Notes: generated by a model not told the origin, from the sequence alone. 64,000 bases of DNA from Roseovarius aestuarii (GCA_027214255.1 JAPWHL010000003.1:272738-336737); one strand, 5' to 3'. Counted from the first letter of the stretch, positions 51,532 through 60,269 are shown. Made by a program: numbers and translations.

Positions 51532-52770
51532 ATGCACGCGCCGATCGTCGCCAATGACCGGGAGTATGCCCGCCCCAGTGTCCCCGCCATTGCCATTTGT
51601 CTGGACGGCTGCGAGCCTGCCTATCTGGACGCTGCTATCGAGGCCGGATTGATGCCCAATCTGGCCCGGATGCGGCGCGACGGCACGGATGCGCTGGCCC
51701 ATTCCGTGATCCCGTCGTTTACCAACCCAAACAACATCAGTATCGCGACGGGCCGTCCACCCAGCGTACATGGCATCAGCGGCAACTTCTTTTACGACAA
51801 GAAGCGTGACGAAGAGGTTATGATGAACGACGTGCGCTTTTTACGCGCGCCGACCTTGTTCAAGCAATTCCACGATGGTGGATCGCGCGTGGCCATTGTT
51901 ACGGCCAAGGATAAACTCCGCGCGCTTTTGGGGGCGGGGTTGAATATGGGCGACGGGCGTGCCCGCTGTTTTTCCGCCGAAAAATCGGCCAGTACGACGG
52001 TGGACGAGCATGGTGTTGACGATGCCGCTGCGTGGCTGGGTATGGGGCAGCCTGACGTTTACTCCGCAGAGCTGAGCGAGTTCGTCTTTGCGGCCGGTCT
52101 CAAGCTCTTGCGCGATTGGAAGCCGGATGTGATGTACCTTACCACCACCGATTTTATTCAGCACAAGCACGCGCCGGGCACGCCGGTTGCGAACGCGTTT
52201 TACGAAATGTTTGACGGCTATCTGGGTCAGATGGATGCTTTGGGCGCGGCGATTGTGGTGACGGCCGATCATGGAATGAAACCCAAGCACCACGCAGACG
52301 GAACGCCGAATGTCGTTTATGTTCAGGATCTTCTGGACGAGTGGCTGGGCGCGGGTGTGGCACGGGTGATCCTGCCCATTACTGACCCATATGTTGTGCA
52401 TCACGGAGCTTTGGGATCGTTCGCAACTGTTTACGTTCCCAAAACGATGGACCGCCCAGCGATTGCCGAACGGCTGCGCAAGGTGCCGGGCCTGACCCAT
52501 GTCATGCGCAAGAAAGAGGCGGTGGCCGCGTTCGATCTGCCATGGGATCGGGTTGGAAATATCATTGTAATTTCGGGGGAAAATGTCTGCATCGGTACAT
52601 CCGAGGATCGGCATGATCTGGCCGCGCTGGAAGTGCCTTTGCGCAGCCATGGCGGCCTGACCGAGCAGGAGGTGCCGTTTATTTGCAATCGTGTGCTGAA
52701 CCTGCCCGAGGATCGCCAATTGCGCAATTTTGATGCGTTCCACTATGCTACGATGGCTGCTGCGCAGTGA
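51532..52770 (+). CDS. phnA: phosphonoacetate hydrolase PhnA
   Basis: A 412-residue alkaline-phosphatase-superfamily enzyme that cleaves the C-P bond of phosphonoacetate to acetate and phosphate. Seen: ICLDGCEPAYLDAAIEAG with the metal-binding Asp, SFTNPNNISIATG with candidate nucleophile Thr64, TTDFIQHKHAPG and VTADHGMKPKHH (Asp-His ligands). A TTG six bases upstream has a better-spaced AAGGA site and could be the real start. This is the zinc hydrolase PhnA, not the unrelated E. coli PhnA. Its substrate normally comes from PhnY, which is not in this run. Confidence 0.92.
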   Translation: MHAPIVANDREYARPSVPAIAICLDGCEPAYLDAAIEAGLMPNLARMRRDGTDALAHSVIPSFTNPNNISIATGRPPSVHGISGNFFYDKKRDEEVMMNDVRFLRAPTLFKQFHDGGSRVAIVTAKDKLRALLGAGLNMGDGRARCFSAEKSASTTVDEHGVDDAAAWLGMGQPDVYSAELSEFVFAAGLKLLRDWKPDVMYLTTTDFIQHKHAPGTPVANAFYEMFDGYLGQMDALGAAIVVTADHGMKPKHHADGTPNVVYVQDLLDEWLGAGVARVILPITDPYVVHHGALGSFATVYVPKTMDRPAIAERLRKVPGLTHVMRKKEAVAAFDLPWDRVGNIIVISGENVCIGTSEDRHDLAALEVPLRSHGGLTEQEVPFICNRVLNLPEDRQLRNFDAFHYATMAAAQ

Positions 52771-52841
52771 TACCGCATGCGTACCCAACCGACGGCCCCA
52801 CAGGTGAAAATGTAGGGTCCACTGATAGGACCGACACCGTG

Positions 52842-54203
52842 ATGGCAAAGCAGATTGTTCATACCGAAGGTGAATCTAACCGCTCGGACGCGCGCCGTGA
52901 GTGGCTGAAAAAATCCATCGGCCCACAATCGGCGCCGCTGTTGAAACGGGACTCGGACGCGTTTTTACATCAAAGCCTGTCCAGTCCCTGTGTCAGCACA
53001 ATTGCACGCGCTGATGGCATCTGGATCGAGGATCTGGACGGCCGTCGTTTCATGGATTTTCACGGCAATTCAGTACACCATATCGGTTATGGCCACCCGC
53101 GCCTGAAGGCCGCGATCAAGGATCAATTGGACGATCTGCCATTTGCGCCGCGTCGTTTTACGAACGAGCCTGCCGTCGCGCTGGCCGAAAAGCTGGCAGA
53201 AATTGCGCCGGGTGACTTGTCAAAAACACTGTTCACCACGGGCGGGTCTGACGCCAATGAGGTGGCTCTGAAAATCGCGCGTGCCGCAACAGGCCGTTTC
53301 AAGACCGTCAGTTTTTGGGACGCATTTCACGGTGCAGGTTTGGGCGCGGCCAGTGTCGGCGGCGAAGCAACCTTTCGCAGTCATATAGCCGGGCCGCTGA
53401 TTCCGGGGGCAGAACACGTTGCGCCTTTTGCCTGCTATCGCTGTCCCTACAACCATGCAGGGCCGGATGTGTGCGGTTTGGCCTGCGCGAAAATGGTTGA
53501 ATATGTGCTGGAACGCGAAGGCGACGTTGCTGCTGTGATAGCCGAGCCGATGCGCGCTGTGCCTTATGTGCCGCCCCCCGGTTTCTGGAAGGCTGTGCGC
53601 GAAGCATGCAATCGCCACGGTGCGTTGCTGATCTTTGACGAAATTCCCACTGGTCTGGGTAAAACGGGCCGGATGTTCGCGTTTGAACATGATGACGTGA
53701 TCCCTGACATCGTCACAATGGGTAAGGCGCTGGGCGGGGGAATTCTGCCTATTGCGGCCTGTGTGGCGCGCAAGGATCTGGATGTCTGCGGCGACTTCGC
53801 CATCGGTCATTACACGCATGAGAAAAACCCGGTTACGGCCCGCGCGGCCCTGACCACGATCGAGATTATCGAAGATGAAAATCTGGTCGAACGCTCGGCG
53901 GAACTGGGCGACTATGCCATGACCATGCTTGGAGATCGATTGGATGGGTGTCCCATCGTGGGTGATATTCGCGGGCGCGGATTGATGTTTGGAGTCGAGA
54001 TTGTTCAAAATCGGGCGGACAAAACACCGGGCAATGCGCTGGCCGAACAGATTTATTATGCCTGCCTTGACGCTGGCCTTAGTTTTAAGATCAGCCAAGG
54101 CTGCGTTCTGACCTTGTCACCGCCGCTGACGATACCGCGTGATGATCTGGACCGGGCGCTGAGCATCGTGACCCAAGCGATACTGGAGGCAGTTCCAAGT
54201 TGA
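52842..54203 (+). CDS. pbfA: PbfA-like (R)-1-hydroxy-2-aminoethylphosphonate ammonia-lyase
   Basis: A 453-residue class III aminotransferase-fold PLP enzyme. The PLP lysine is Lys295 in VTMGKALGGG; LLIFDEIPTGLGKTGRMF carries the cofactor Asp. The N-terminal HTEGESNRSDARREW, FLHQSLSSPCVSTI and MDFHGNSVHHIGYGHPRL segments match the group identified as PbfA, which removes ammonia from 1-hydroxy-2-aminoethylphosphonate to give phosphonoacetaldehyde. The neighbouring phnW and phnA support this over a generic aminotransferase. The AGGA ribosome site sits in the 3' arm of a GGTCC/GGACC hairpin (52816-52832). The EamA gene overlaps its stop. Confidence 0.82.
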   Translation: MAKQIVHTEGESNRSDARREWLKKSIGPQSAPLLKRDSDAFLHQSLSSPCVSTIARADGIWIEDLDGRRFMDFHGNSVHHIGYGHPRLKAAIKDQLDDLPFAPRRFTNEPAVALAEKLAEIAPGDLSKTLFTTGGSDANEVALKIARAATGRFKTVSFWDAFHGAGLGAASVGGEATFRSHIAGPLIPGAEHVAPFACYRCPYNHAGPDVCGLACAKMVEYVLEREGDVAAVIAEPMRAVPYVPPPGFWKAVREACNRHGALLIFDEIPTGLGKTGRMFAFEHDDVIPDIVTMGKALGGGILPIAACVARKDLDVCGDFAIGHYTHEKNPVTARAALTTIEIIEDENLVERSAELGDYAMTMLGDRLDGCPIVGDIRGRGLMFGVEIVQNRADKTPGNALAEQIYYACLDAGLSFKISQGCVLTLSPPLTIPRDDLDRALSIVTQAILEAVPS

Positions 54204-55039
54204 CCCTGACAGTCAGCCTTCTGGTGCTATGTGCTGCGTTTTTGCATGCGCTGTGGAATGCCGTCATGAAAGGTTCCGGGGATCGCGCGTTGGCGACCGG
54301 GTTGCTGGCAGTGGGGCAAACGGTGTTTGGTCTGTTTCTGGCGTCGTTTTCAGCCCGTATGTCATGGGAGGCTGTGCCGTGGTTGATTGCGTCGATCGTG
54401 ATCCACTGGGGATATTTCTACCTGTTGAATGTGGCGTATCGGCTGGGCGATCTTAGCCTGATTTACCCGATTTCACGCGGGCTTGCGCCGCTTTTGGTGG
54501 CCTTGGGTGCGCAGTTCTGGGTGGGTGAGGTTCTGCCGCTTTATGCGTGGATCGGGATCCTTGCAATCAGCATCGGCATCTCCATCCTGTCCTACCCTGT
54601 GCTGCGCGGGGCGCTGCCCGTTGGCGGCGTGATCGCGGCTGTTGGTGTTGGATTGATCGTGGCCAGTTACACATTGGTGGACGGGATCGGTGTGCGGGTC
54701 TCTGGCGATGCTATTGCTTATATGTCGTGGGTGTTTATCGGCAATGTGACCGTGGCAATGTATGTTTTTCCGGGGCGTATGGAGCGGCTGCGTGCCCTAC
54801 CGGTCAAGACAATCGCGATCGGGATTATCGGCGGCGTGATTTCGGGCGTGGCCTATGGTTTGGTGCTATATGCCAAAACGCTGGCCCCTCTGGGGCTTGT
54901 GTCGGCGTTGCGCGAAACGTCGGTGATCATTGCCGCAATGATTGGCATCCTGTGGTTCGGCGAGGGGCCACGCGCGCGGCGTCTGGTCGCGGCGGCGATT
55001 GTTGCAGTTGGAATCGTGCTGATCGCCGGGCATGGTTGA
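54200..55039 (+). CDS. EamA/DMT-family transporter
   Basis: A 279-residue inner-membrane protein with about ten hydrophobic segments in two EamA repeats (LHALWNAVMKG in the first, SYTLVDGIGVRVSG opening the second). It starts at TTG, overlapping the pbfA-like stop by four bases, so it is translationally coupled. EamA carriers move metabolites, frequently outwards. Placement suggests export of a phosphonate-pathway product or uptake of a substrate; the sequence does not say which. Confidence 0.85.
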   Translation: MTLTVSLLVLCAAFLHALWNAVMKGSGDRALATGLLAVGQTVFGLFLASFSARMSWEAVPWLIASIVIHWGYFYLLNVAYRLGDLSLIYPISRGLAPLLVALGAQFWVGEVLPLYAWIGILAISIGISILSYPVLRGALPVGGVIAAVGVGLIVASYTLVDGIGVRVSGDAIAYMSWVFIGNVTVAMYVFPGRMERLRALPVKTIAIGIIGGVISGVAYGLVLYAKTLAPLGLVSALRETSVIIAAMIGILWFGEGPRARRLVAAAIVAVGIVLIAGHG

Positions 55040-55045
55040 GCGGGG

Positions 55046-56053
55046 TCAGGGATAGGTGGCGCCCGGCTGGTTTTGCAGACGTGGATCGCCAGAAAGTATC
55101 GTGACGGGCCGATCCTCGATCATCTCAAAGCACCGTTCCAGCGTTTCGCGCTCTAAGCGTTCCATCGCTTCGGCTGTGTAAAACGTCAGGTGAGGCGTCA
55201 GGATCACATTAGGCAGTCCAAACAGAGGTGCCATCGGATGGTCCTCCCTGTTCAGGGGTTCGGCGCTGAACACGTCTAAACCCGCACCGGCGATCCAACC
55301 TTGTTGAATGGCGTCGACCAAGGCCGCCTCGTCCACGATTGCGCCGCGTGATACGTTGATCAAAATGGCCGAGGGTTTCATCGCGCGCAACTCTTCTGCG
55401 CCGATCAGGTGGCGGGTTTCATCGTTTAGCACACAGTGGATCGTGACGATATCGGACTGGGCCAACATGTCGTGCAACGTGTCGATCCGTTCTACGCCGG
55501 CGTCGGCAAAGGCCGCATCGTCAGTATGGGGGCTGTAGGCGATCACGCGTGCGCGGAATCCGGCACCGGCCATTCGCGCCATTGAGCGCCCGATCTTGCC
55601 CAAACCGACCATGCCTACGGTTTTGCCTGCGATGTCATTGCCCAGCCATGTCGGCTCGGGCCATGCCCAACCTGTATCACGCATCTGGTCATTCAACGGT
55701 ATCAACCGTTTGGACAGTGCGATCATCAGGGCAAACGCGCCTTCGGCCACGGTTTCCTCGGCATATTCTGGAATGTTGACCACGGTGATGCCGCGCGCAC
55801 GGGCAGTTGGCAGATCAATCGCGTCGATCCCAACGCCATATTTCACGATCCCGCGCAGCCGTGGCGCGGCCTCTATGACGGCCTTTGGGATCGGTGTGTA
55901 ACACATCAACAACAGGTCCGCGTCGGCCAATTCCGATATCAACGTTGCCTGATCCACACCGTCGGGCAGCAGAACAAGATCATGCCCGGCCTGACGCAAG
56001 GTCGCATCCACCATAGGGGTCTGCAATTCGCTGTCTGTTCTGACGATTTTCAT
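55046..56053 (-). CDS. D-isomer-specific 2-hydroxyacid dehydrogenase
   Basis: A 335-residue NAD-dependent oxidoreductase of the PGDH/GyaR type. The Rossmann motif is VGMVGLGKIGRSMARMAGAG, and the catalytic Arg (INVSRGAIVDE), Glu (LDVFSAEPLN) and His (LTPHLTFYT) are present. It lacks an ACT domain, so it is not a full-length SerA. Substrate unknown. The start is ATG at 56053 behind AAAGGG. It is convergent with the EamA gene with a six-base gap and no obvious terminator. Confidence 0.9.
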   Translation of the reverse strand: MKIVRTDSELQTPMVDATLRQAGHDLVLLPDGVDQATLISELADADLLLMCYTPIPKAVIEAAPRLRGIVKYGVGIDAIDLPTARARGITVVNIPEYAEETVAEGAFALMIALSKRLIPLNDQMRDTGWAWPEPTWLGNDIAGKTVGMVGLGKIGRSMARMAGAGFRARVIAYSPHTDDAAFADAGVERIDTLHDMLAQSDIVTIHCVLNDETRHLIGAEELRAMKPSAILINVSRGAIVDEAALVDAIQQGWIAGAGLDVFSAEPLNREDHPMAPLFGLPNVILTPHLTFYTAEAMERLERETLERCFEMIEDRPVTILSGDPRLQNQPGATYP

Positions 56054-56205
56054 GGGACGGCCCTTTATGTGCATTGTTTGTCAGACTGTTGCCAAGCAGG
56101 ACTGGAAAGGCAAGCCACCGGCCGGACCTTGCATAAAAAACACCCTGCATGGGATCTAAGGATGGAGGAAATCGGAGAAATTTAATCCTGAGTGAAAAAC
56201 TCGGA

Positions 56206-56222
56206 TTGACATACCTCATCAA
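56206..56222. promoter_or_regulatory. candidate RirA iron-responsive operator
   Basis: TTGA-N9-TCAA palindrome (TTGACATACCTCATCAA) containing TGA-N9-TCA, the core of the IRO box recognised by RirA in Rhizobiales and Rhodobacterales. TTGACA within it is a perfect -35 hexamer, so repressor binding would block RNA polymerase. An outer inverted repeat, CTGAGTGA (56188-56195) and TCACTCAG (56224-56231), frames the element. No convincing -10 was found. Confidence 0.6.
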
Positions 56223-56306
56223 ATCACTCAGCTTTAGGGAAAATCTAGCCACCCCATGGAATCGAATGGGCAAGCCCGATGGTCGCCAGACAACAGGACC
56301 TTCTTG

Positions 56307-56477
56307 ATGCAGTTCAAGGCAGTTGAACCCACCCAAACCAATTCACCGTCCGCATTCTGTGCAGACGTGGATACGGTCGCGATGGCGCAAGCCATGCAGC
56401 AGACGGATGGTGCAGATTGCTCGCTGATAGATTGGGTTCTGGATGCACTGGCTCAGGATCAGGAGGATCACCCATGA
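56307..56477 (+). CDS. small ORF overlapping hemP start
   Basis: A 56-residue acidic, Gln/Asp/Ala-rich protein with two Cys; no recognised domain. An AGGA lies ahead of its ATG. Its TGA overlaps the hemP ATG as ATGA, which suggests translational coupling. It could be a real small protein of the iron operon or a leader ORF that tunes hemP translation. Confidence 0.55.
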   Translation: MQFKAVEPTQTNSPSAFCADVDTVAMAQAMQQTDGADCSLIDWVLDALAQDQEDHP

Positions 56478-56641
56478 CCATGCAGCCCCCACAAAAACTA
56501 CAGCCCGCAATGATCGAAGATTTGCCGACCTACGACGCGCGTCAACTGACCGAGGGCGGCGATCAGGCGCGTATCGTGTTTGATAACAAAATTTACAATC
56601 TGCGCATTACCCGCGCTGGCAAATTGATCCTGACAAAATGA
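56474..56641 (+). CDS. hemP: hemin uptake protein HemP
   Basis: A 55-residue protein with the HemP signature in its C-terminal half: ARIVFDNKIYNLRITRAGKL followed by ILTK. HemP is iron-regulated and in rhizobia and Burkholderia is needed for expression of heme receptor genes. The ATG follows a perfect AGGAGG at 56461-56466; in-frame codons further upstream do not. No heme receptor or hmu genes are near, so its regulatory partner is elsewhere. ATGA overlaps join it to both neighbours. Confidence 0.92.
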   Translation: MTMQPPQKLQPAMIEDLPTYDARQLTEGGDQARIVFDNKIYNLRITRAGKLILTK

Positions 56642-57135
56642 GCGGATCGGACACGATCTCGGCTCAGGCGCGGCGTGGCAGTGCAGCTGTGGGCTATCTC
56701 AGTGATCTGGCCGAGGTCGAGGCGGCTTCGGTCATGGCGCTTCGGTTGTGGTGCGATGGCGCGCATAACCGCGCAGCATTGCAAGATGAATTCACCGCCC
56801 ATCTGGGCGAAGGGCGCGCACGCGCCGCATTGGATGCGTGGCAAACCCTGCTGGACATGTGCCACGAATTTGGCCGTCGTCCTTTGATGCGCCATGGTGT
56901 CAGTTGCAAATGTCTGGGCGCGGACGAAGCTTGTTTCGCCCATTTCATGGCCGCCGCAACCCTTGGCGAGCGTGAAGATGCAATGATGATTGCTACCCTT
57001 CTGGTGCGCCCTGATTGTGCGCCGATGGTCACGGCACTGGCGGCAGAATGCGGGATGGCCTTGCAGGGGATGCACCCTCGGCCTTCGGCGTCGCTTTCGT
57101 CTAACCACACTGTTCAAACACCTACATTGCATTAA
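56638..57135 (+). CDS. hypothetical protein downstream of hemP
   Basis: A 165-residue protein with no domain I recognise. It is helical in character, without signal peptide or membrane segment. A cluster of Cys (HGVSCKCLGADEACF and later CAPMVTALAAECG) might bind metal or heme. Its ATG overlaps the hemP stop (ATGA) and the imelysin gene starts 13 bases after its stop, which argues for a role in iron or heme handling. Confidence 0.75.
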   Translation: MSGSDTISAQARRGSAAVGYLSDLAEVEAASVMALRLWCDGAHNRAALQDEFTAHLGEGRARAALDAWQTLLDMCHEFGRRPLMRHGVSCKCLGADEACFAHFMAAATLGEREDAMMIATLLVRPDCAPMVTALAAECGMALQGMHPRPSASLSSNHTVQTPTLH

Positions 57136-57148
57136 GGAAAGACCCGAC

Positions 57149-58411
57149 ATGAAACGTCTCAGCATTGCCTCGACCGCCCTGGCGCTTACCTTGGCCAGCC
57201 CGGCCTTCGCGGTAGAAAAGGGCGATGTCGTCCAAACCTATGCAAATATCGCAGCAGCCGGGTATGGCGATAGCGTGACGACCGCGCAGCGCCTGCTGCA
57301 GGCCGTGAACACCTTGATCGACACCCCAAGTGCCGGGGCATTGGCAAATGCACGCGCCGCATGGTTGGCCGCCCGCGTGCCCTACCAACAGACCGAGGTG
57401 TTCCGCTTTGGCAACGCTATCGTGGATGATTGGGAAGGCAAGGTTAACGCATGGCCACTGGATGAAGGCCTGATCGATTATGTCGATGCGACCTATGGTG
57501 GCCCGTCGGATGAAAACGAACTGGCGGCTTTGAATGTCATCGCCAACCCGACCTTTACCTTGTCGGGCACAGAGGTGAACGCCGCCGAGATCACTCCCCA
57601 GTTCCTGAGCGAAACTCTGCACGAGGCTGACGGCGTCGAGGCAAACGTTGCCACCGGGTATCACGCGATCGAATTTCTGCTGTGGGGGCAGGATTTGAAC
57701 GGGCACAATGCAGGCGCGGGCAATCGCAGCTGGACCGATTACGCCGCTGGTGACGCATGCACTGGTGGCAATTGTGACCGTCGCGGTGACTATCTAAAGG
57801 CCGTAACAGAGCTATTGGTGTCTGATCTGGAATGGATGGCTGCACAGTGGGCCGAGGGGGGCGATGCGCGCGCCGCGGTGTCCAGCGATGCCGATGCGGG
57901 CCTGTCGGCCATGCTGACCGGTATGGGCAGCCTGAGTTACGGCGAGCAAGCGGGCGAACGCATGCGCCTTGGGTTGATGCTGAACGATCCCGAGGAAGAG
58001 CATGACTGCTTCTCGGACAATACACACAACAGCCACTACTACGATGGCTTGGGTGTCCAGAACGTCTATCTGGGTGAATATGTTCGCGTTGATGGCTCTA
58101 TCGTCTCTGGCCCTTCGCTGTCTGATTTGGTCGCTGAAACCGACCCGGCATTGGATGGCGAAATGCACAGCAAACTCTCCAGCACCATGATGGCTCTGGG
58201 CCGTATCAAAACCGCCGCCGAAGCCGGTTTTGCCTATGACCAGATGCTGGAGCGCGGCAATGCGGCTGGCGAGGCCCTGATCATGGGCGGCGTCGACGGC
58301 CTGATCGACCAAACACGTTCAATTGAGCGGGTGGTCAGTGCGCTGGGCGTGTCGCAGATCGAATTCGAGGGTTCGGACAGCTTGGATAATCCGGACGCCG
58401 TGTTCCAATAA
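57149..58411 (+). CDS. imelysin-family (M75-like) iron-regulated protein
   Basis: A 420-residue exported protein with signal peptide ending SPAFAVEK. It carries the GxHxxE motif of imelysins as GYHAIEFLLWGQD (His172, Glu175). Two imelysin repeats are expected over the length. Relatives include IrpA and the periplasmic parts of EfeO-type systems; they bind metal and the annotated peptidase role is doubtful. The AAGGAAAG site precedes the ATG. It is the first of two imelysins here; the second is at 61771. Confidence 0.9.
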   Translation: MKRLSIASTALALTLASPAFAVEKGDVVQTYANIAAAGYGDSVTTAQRLLQAVNTLIDTPSAGALANARAAWLAARVPYQQTEVFRFGNAIVDDWEGKVNAWPLDEGLIDYVDATYGGPSDENELAALNVIANPTFTLSGTEVNAAEITPQFLSETLHEADGVEANVATGYHAIEFLLWGQDLNGHNAGAGNRSWTDYAAGDACTGGNCDRRGDYLKAVTELLVSDLEWMAAQWAEGGDARAAVSSDADAGLSAMLTGMGSLSYGEQAGERMRLGLMLNDPEEEHDCFSDNTHNSHYYDGLGVQNVYLGEYVRVDGSIVSGPSLSDLVAETDPALDGEMHSKLSSTMMALGRIKTAAEAGFAYDQMLERGNAAGEALIMGGVDGLIDQTRSIERVVSALGVSQIEFEGSDSLDNPDAVFQ

Positions 58412-58419
58412 CTACCAAC

Positions 58420-58442
58420 TGGCCCGCGCATGTCGCGGGCCA
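58420..58442 (+). terminator. hairpin after the first imelysin gene
   Basis: Perfect 9-bp stem TGGCCCGCG / CGCGGGCCA with loop CATGT, eight bases after the stop. Without a T run, it is a likely attenuator or mRNA-stabilising element before the beta-barrel gene. Confidence 0.65.
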
Positions 58443-58504
58443 CTCGTTCAGCCACGCGGGTATCCGCCAGCCAGAATCACACAGCCCATAGAAAGACAAT
58501 AAGA

Positions 58505-59524
58505 ATGATAAGACTGGCAGGATTGACAGGATACGCGGCACTGCTTGCGTCCACCACGGCCATGGCTGCAGACTACGGGGCGTTCAGCGCGGACTTCACG
58601 TTCGAGCTGCAACATGACTCTCTTTACGATAGTTCCAATCCGGCCAATGAGATTGACGATACCTATGCGACAATCGAGGCGGCGCTGGCCTTTGCGCTCT
58701 CGGAAGACGCATCGCTGAATGCGGTATTGGTCTATGAGCCGGTCATTGACGCAACCAGCGACCGGACGTTCGAAGATCACGGCCTGTATGTACAAGAACT
58801 GTACTATGCCCATGATTTCGGCCCCGCCCAGATGATGTTGGGTAAATTCAACCCGGCGTTCGGAATGGCGTGGGACGAGGCGCCGGGCCTTTACGGCACA
58901 GATTTCGCTGGCGATTACGAGATCACCGAGCAGTTGGGGGCCTCGATCACCGTGCCTTTCGCCATTGGCGCGTCCGAAAACGAGCTGACCTTTGCTGTTT
59001 TCAATGCCGATCGCAGTATCCTGAGCGATTCTCTGGGCAAGGAACGCGGCCAGACTAGCCTGCCCGCCGGTGGCGTGACAAATACCACTGGCCCCGAAAG
59101 CTTTGTCTTGTCCGTTGGCGGCTCGTGGGGCGAAATGGGGTATAACGTCAGCTTGCAAAATCTGGCGAAAGGTGTCGGCGATGTCGCGGATCAGACCGGC
59201 GTTTCGCTGGGTGTGACACACACTTACGATCTGGGGCTTCCGGTCAGCATGTTGGCGGAAGTGGCCTATTTTGACGACTTTGGCGGCACGTTCAATTCGG
59301 CCCGCTACAGCACGATTGGCCTGTCGGCGCCTGTTGGCCCTGTCACCTTGTCGGGTGTCTATTCCGTGCGCCAGATGCAGGGGGCGTCATCTGATGAGTT
59401 GGCCACGGTTAGCGCTGAGATGGAGCTGATGCCGGGTCTGACTGGTGCGTTGGGCTATCGGTATGGCGATGAAGGCGGCGACAAAAACCGGACCGTCGGC
59501 ATGCTTCTGGCCTACGAATTCTAA
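58505..59524 (+). CDS. outer-membrane beta-barrel protein
   Basis: A 339-residue protein with signal peptide ending TTAMAAD. The rest alternates in short amphipathic beta strands with aromatic girdles and ends in AYEF, the C-terminal Phe typical of BAM substrates. It resembles small porin-like or OmpL-type proteins without a TonB-box or plug domain, so it is not a TonB receptor. The placement suggests diffusion of an iron compound to the periplasmic proteins encoded around it. The chosen ATG at 58505 removes a Ser/Arg-rich upstream extension. Confidence 0.8.
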   Translation: MIRLAGLTGYAALLASTTAMAADYGAFSADFTFELQHDSLYDSSNPANEIDDTYATIEAALAFALSEDASLNAVLVYEPVIDATSDRTFEDHGLYVQELYYAHDFGPAQMMLGKFNPAFGMAWDEAPGLYGTDFAGDYEITEQLGASITVPFAIGASENELTFAVFNADRSILSDSLGKERGQTSLPAGGVTNTTGPESFVLSVGGSWGEMGYNVSLQNLAKGVGDVADQTGVSLGVTHTYDLGLPVSMLAEVAYFDDFGGTFNSARYSTIGLSAPVGPVTLSGVYSVRQMQGASSDELATVSAEMELMPGLTGALGYRYGDEGGDKNRTVGMLLAYEF

Positions 59525-59542
59525 AGTATTTGGAGGGGTGTC

Positions 59543-59809
59543 ATGATCGTTTGTCACTGTCAGAATATATCAAATAAAGACATTGATGCCGCGATTAACT
59601 GGATGAGGGCCGCTGACAGCGCGGCCCTCATTACCCCGGGGAAAATTTATCGAGCTTTGGGGAAGTCTGCCGATTGTGGCGGATGCATGCCGCTTTTTCT
59701 GGCCACTATGCGTCAGAATGATAACATGGAAGTTCCAATGAACCTCCGCACCTTGCGTGCTGGACCGACACAGGACTTCCGAGATGAACGGCGACAAGAA
59801 AGTAATTGA
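59543..59809 (+). CDS. bfd: bacterioferritin-associated ferredoxin Bfd
   Basis: An 88-residue [2Fe-2S] protein with Cys4-His-Cys6 (IVCHCQNIS) and CGGC (Cys45, Cys48) ligands. Bfd reduces the haem of bacterioferritin to release stored iron. The segment between the Cys pairs is longer than in E. coli Bfd, and a tail of about 35 residues follows the domain and overlaps the bfr gene by 26 bases. GGAGGGG precedes the ATG. Confidence 0.9.
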   Translation: MIVCHCQNISNKDIDAAINWMRAADSAALITPGKIYRALGKSADCGGCMPLFLATMRQNDNMEVPMNLRTLRAGPTQDFRDERRQESN

Positions 59810-60269
59810 ATACCTTAACGCGGCCCTGCGCAGCGAATTGACGGCAGTTAGCCAGTACTGGCTGCACTATCGTATGCAGGACGATTGGGGGCTGGGCCAC
59901 ATGGCCAAGAAATCCCGCGAGGAAAGCATCGAAGAGATGAACCACGCGGACAAGTTGATCACACGAATCCTGTTTCTGGGCGGCCATCCGAACCTACAAA
60001 AGTTGGACCCCTTGCGTATTGGGCAAACGCCAAAGGAAACGCTGGAATGCGATCTGGCTGCGGAACACGAGGCGCGCGCGCTATATGCCGAAGCGCGTCA
60101 ACACTGTGAGTCGGTTGGCGATTTCGTCACCAAAAATATCTTTGAAGAGTTGATGACCGATGAAGAAGGGCATATCGACTTTCTCGAAACACAGCTCGAT
60201 CTGGTCGAGAAGCTGGGCGAAGAAAAATATGCACTGCTTAATGCCTCGAAAATGGACGAAGCTGAGTAA
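59784..60269 (+). CDS. bfr: bacterioferritin
   Basis: A 161-residue four-helix ferritin. Ferroxidase residues are in the standard positions: Glu18, Glu51 and His54, with further Glu residues in the C-terminal half ([14 protein letters not shown]). Met52, the axial haem ligand, is present ([10 protein letters not shown]). It stores ferric iron in a 24-mer in the cytoplasm. The start codon lies inside the bfd gene, so bfd and bfr are translationally linked. Confidence 0.95.
   Translation: MNGDKKVIEYLNAALRSELTAVSQYWLHYRMQDDWGLGHMAKKSREESIEEMNHADKLITRILFLGGHPNLQKLDPLRIGQTPKETLECDLAAEHEARALYAEARQHCESVGDFVTKNIFEELMTDEEGHIDFLETQLDLVEKLGEEKYALLNASKMDEAE

Noticed and set aside
55046..56053. Phosphonate role for the 2-hydroxyacid dehydrogenase
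   Set aside because: It is on the opposite strand, convergent with the island, and has no family feature tying it to phosphonates.
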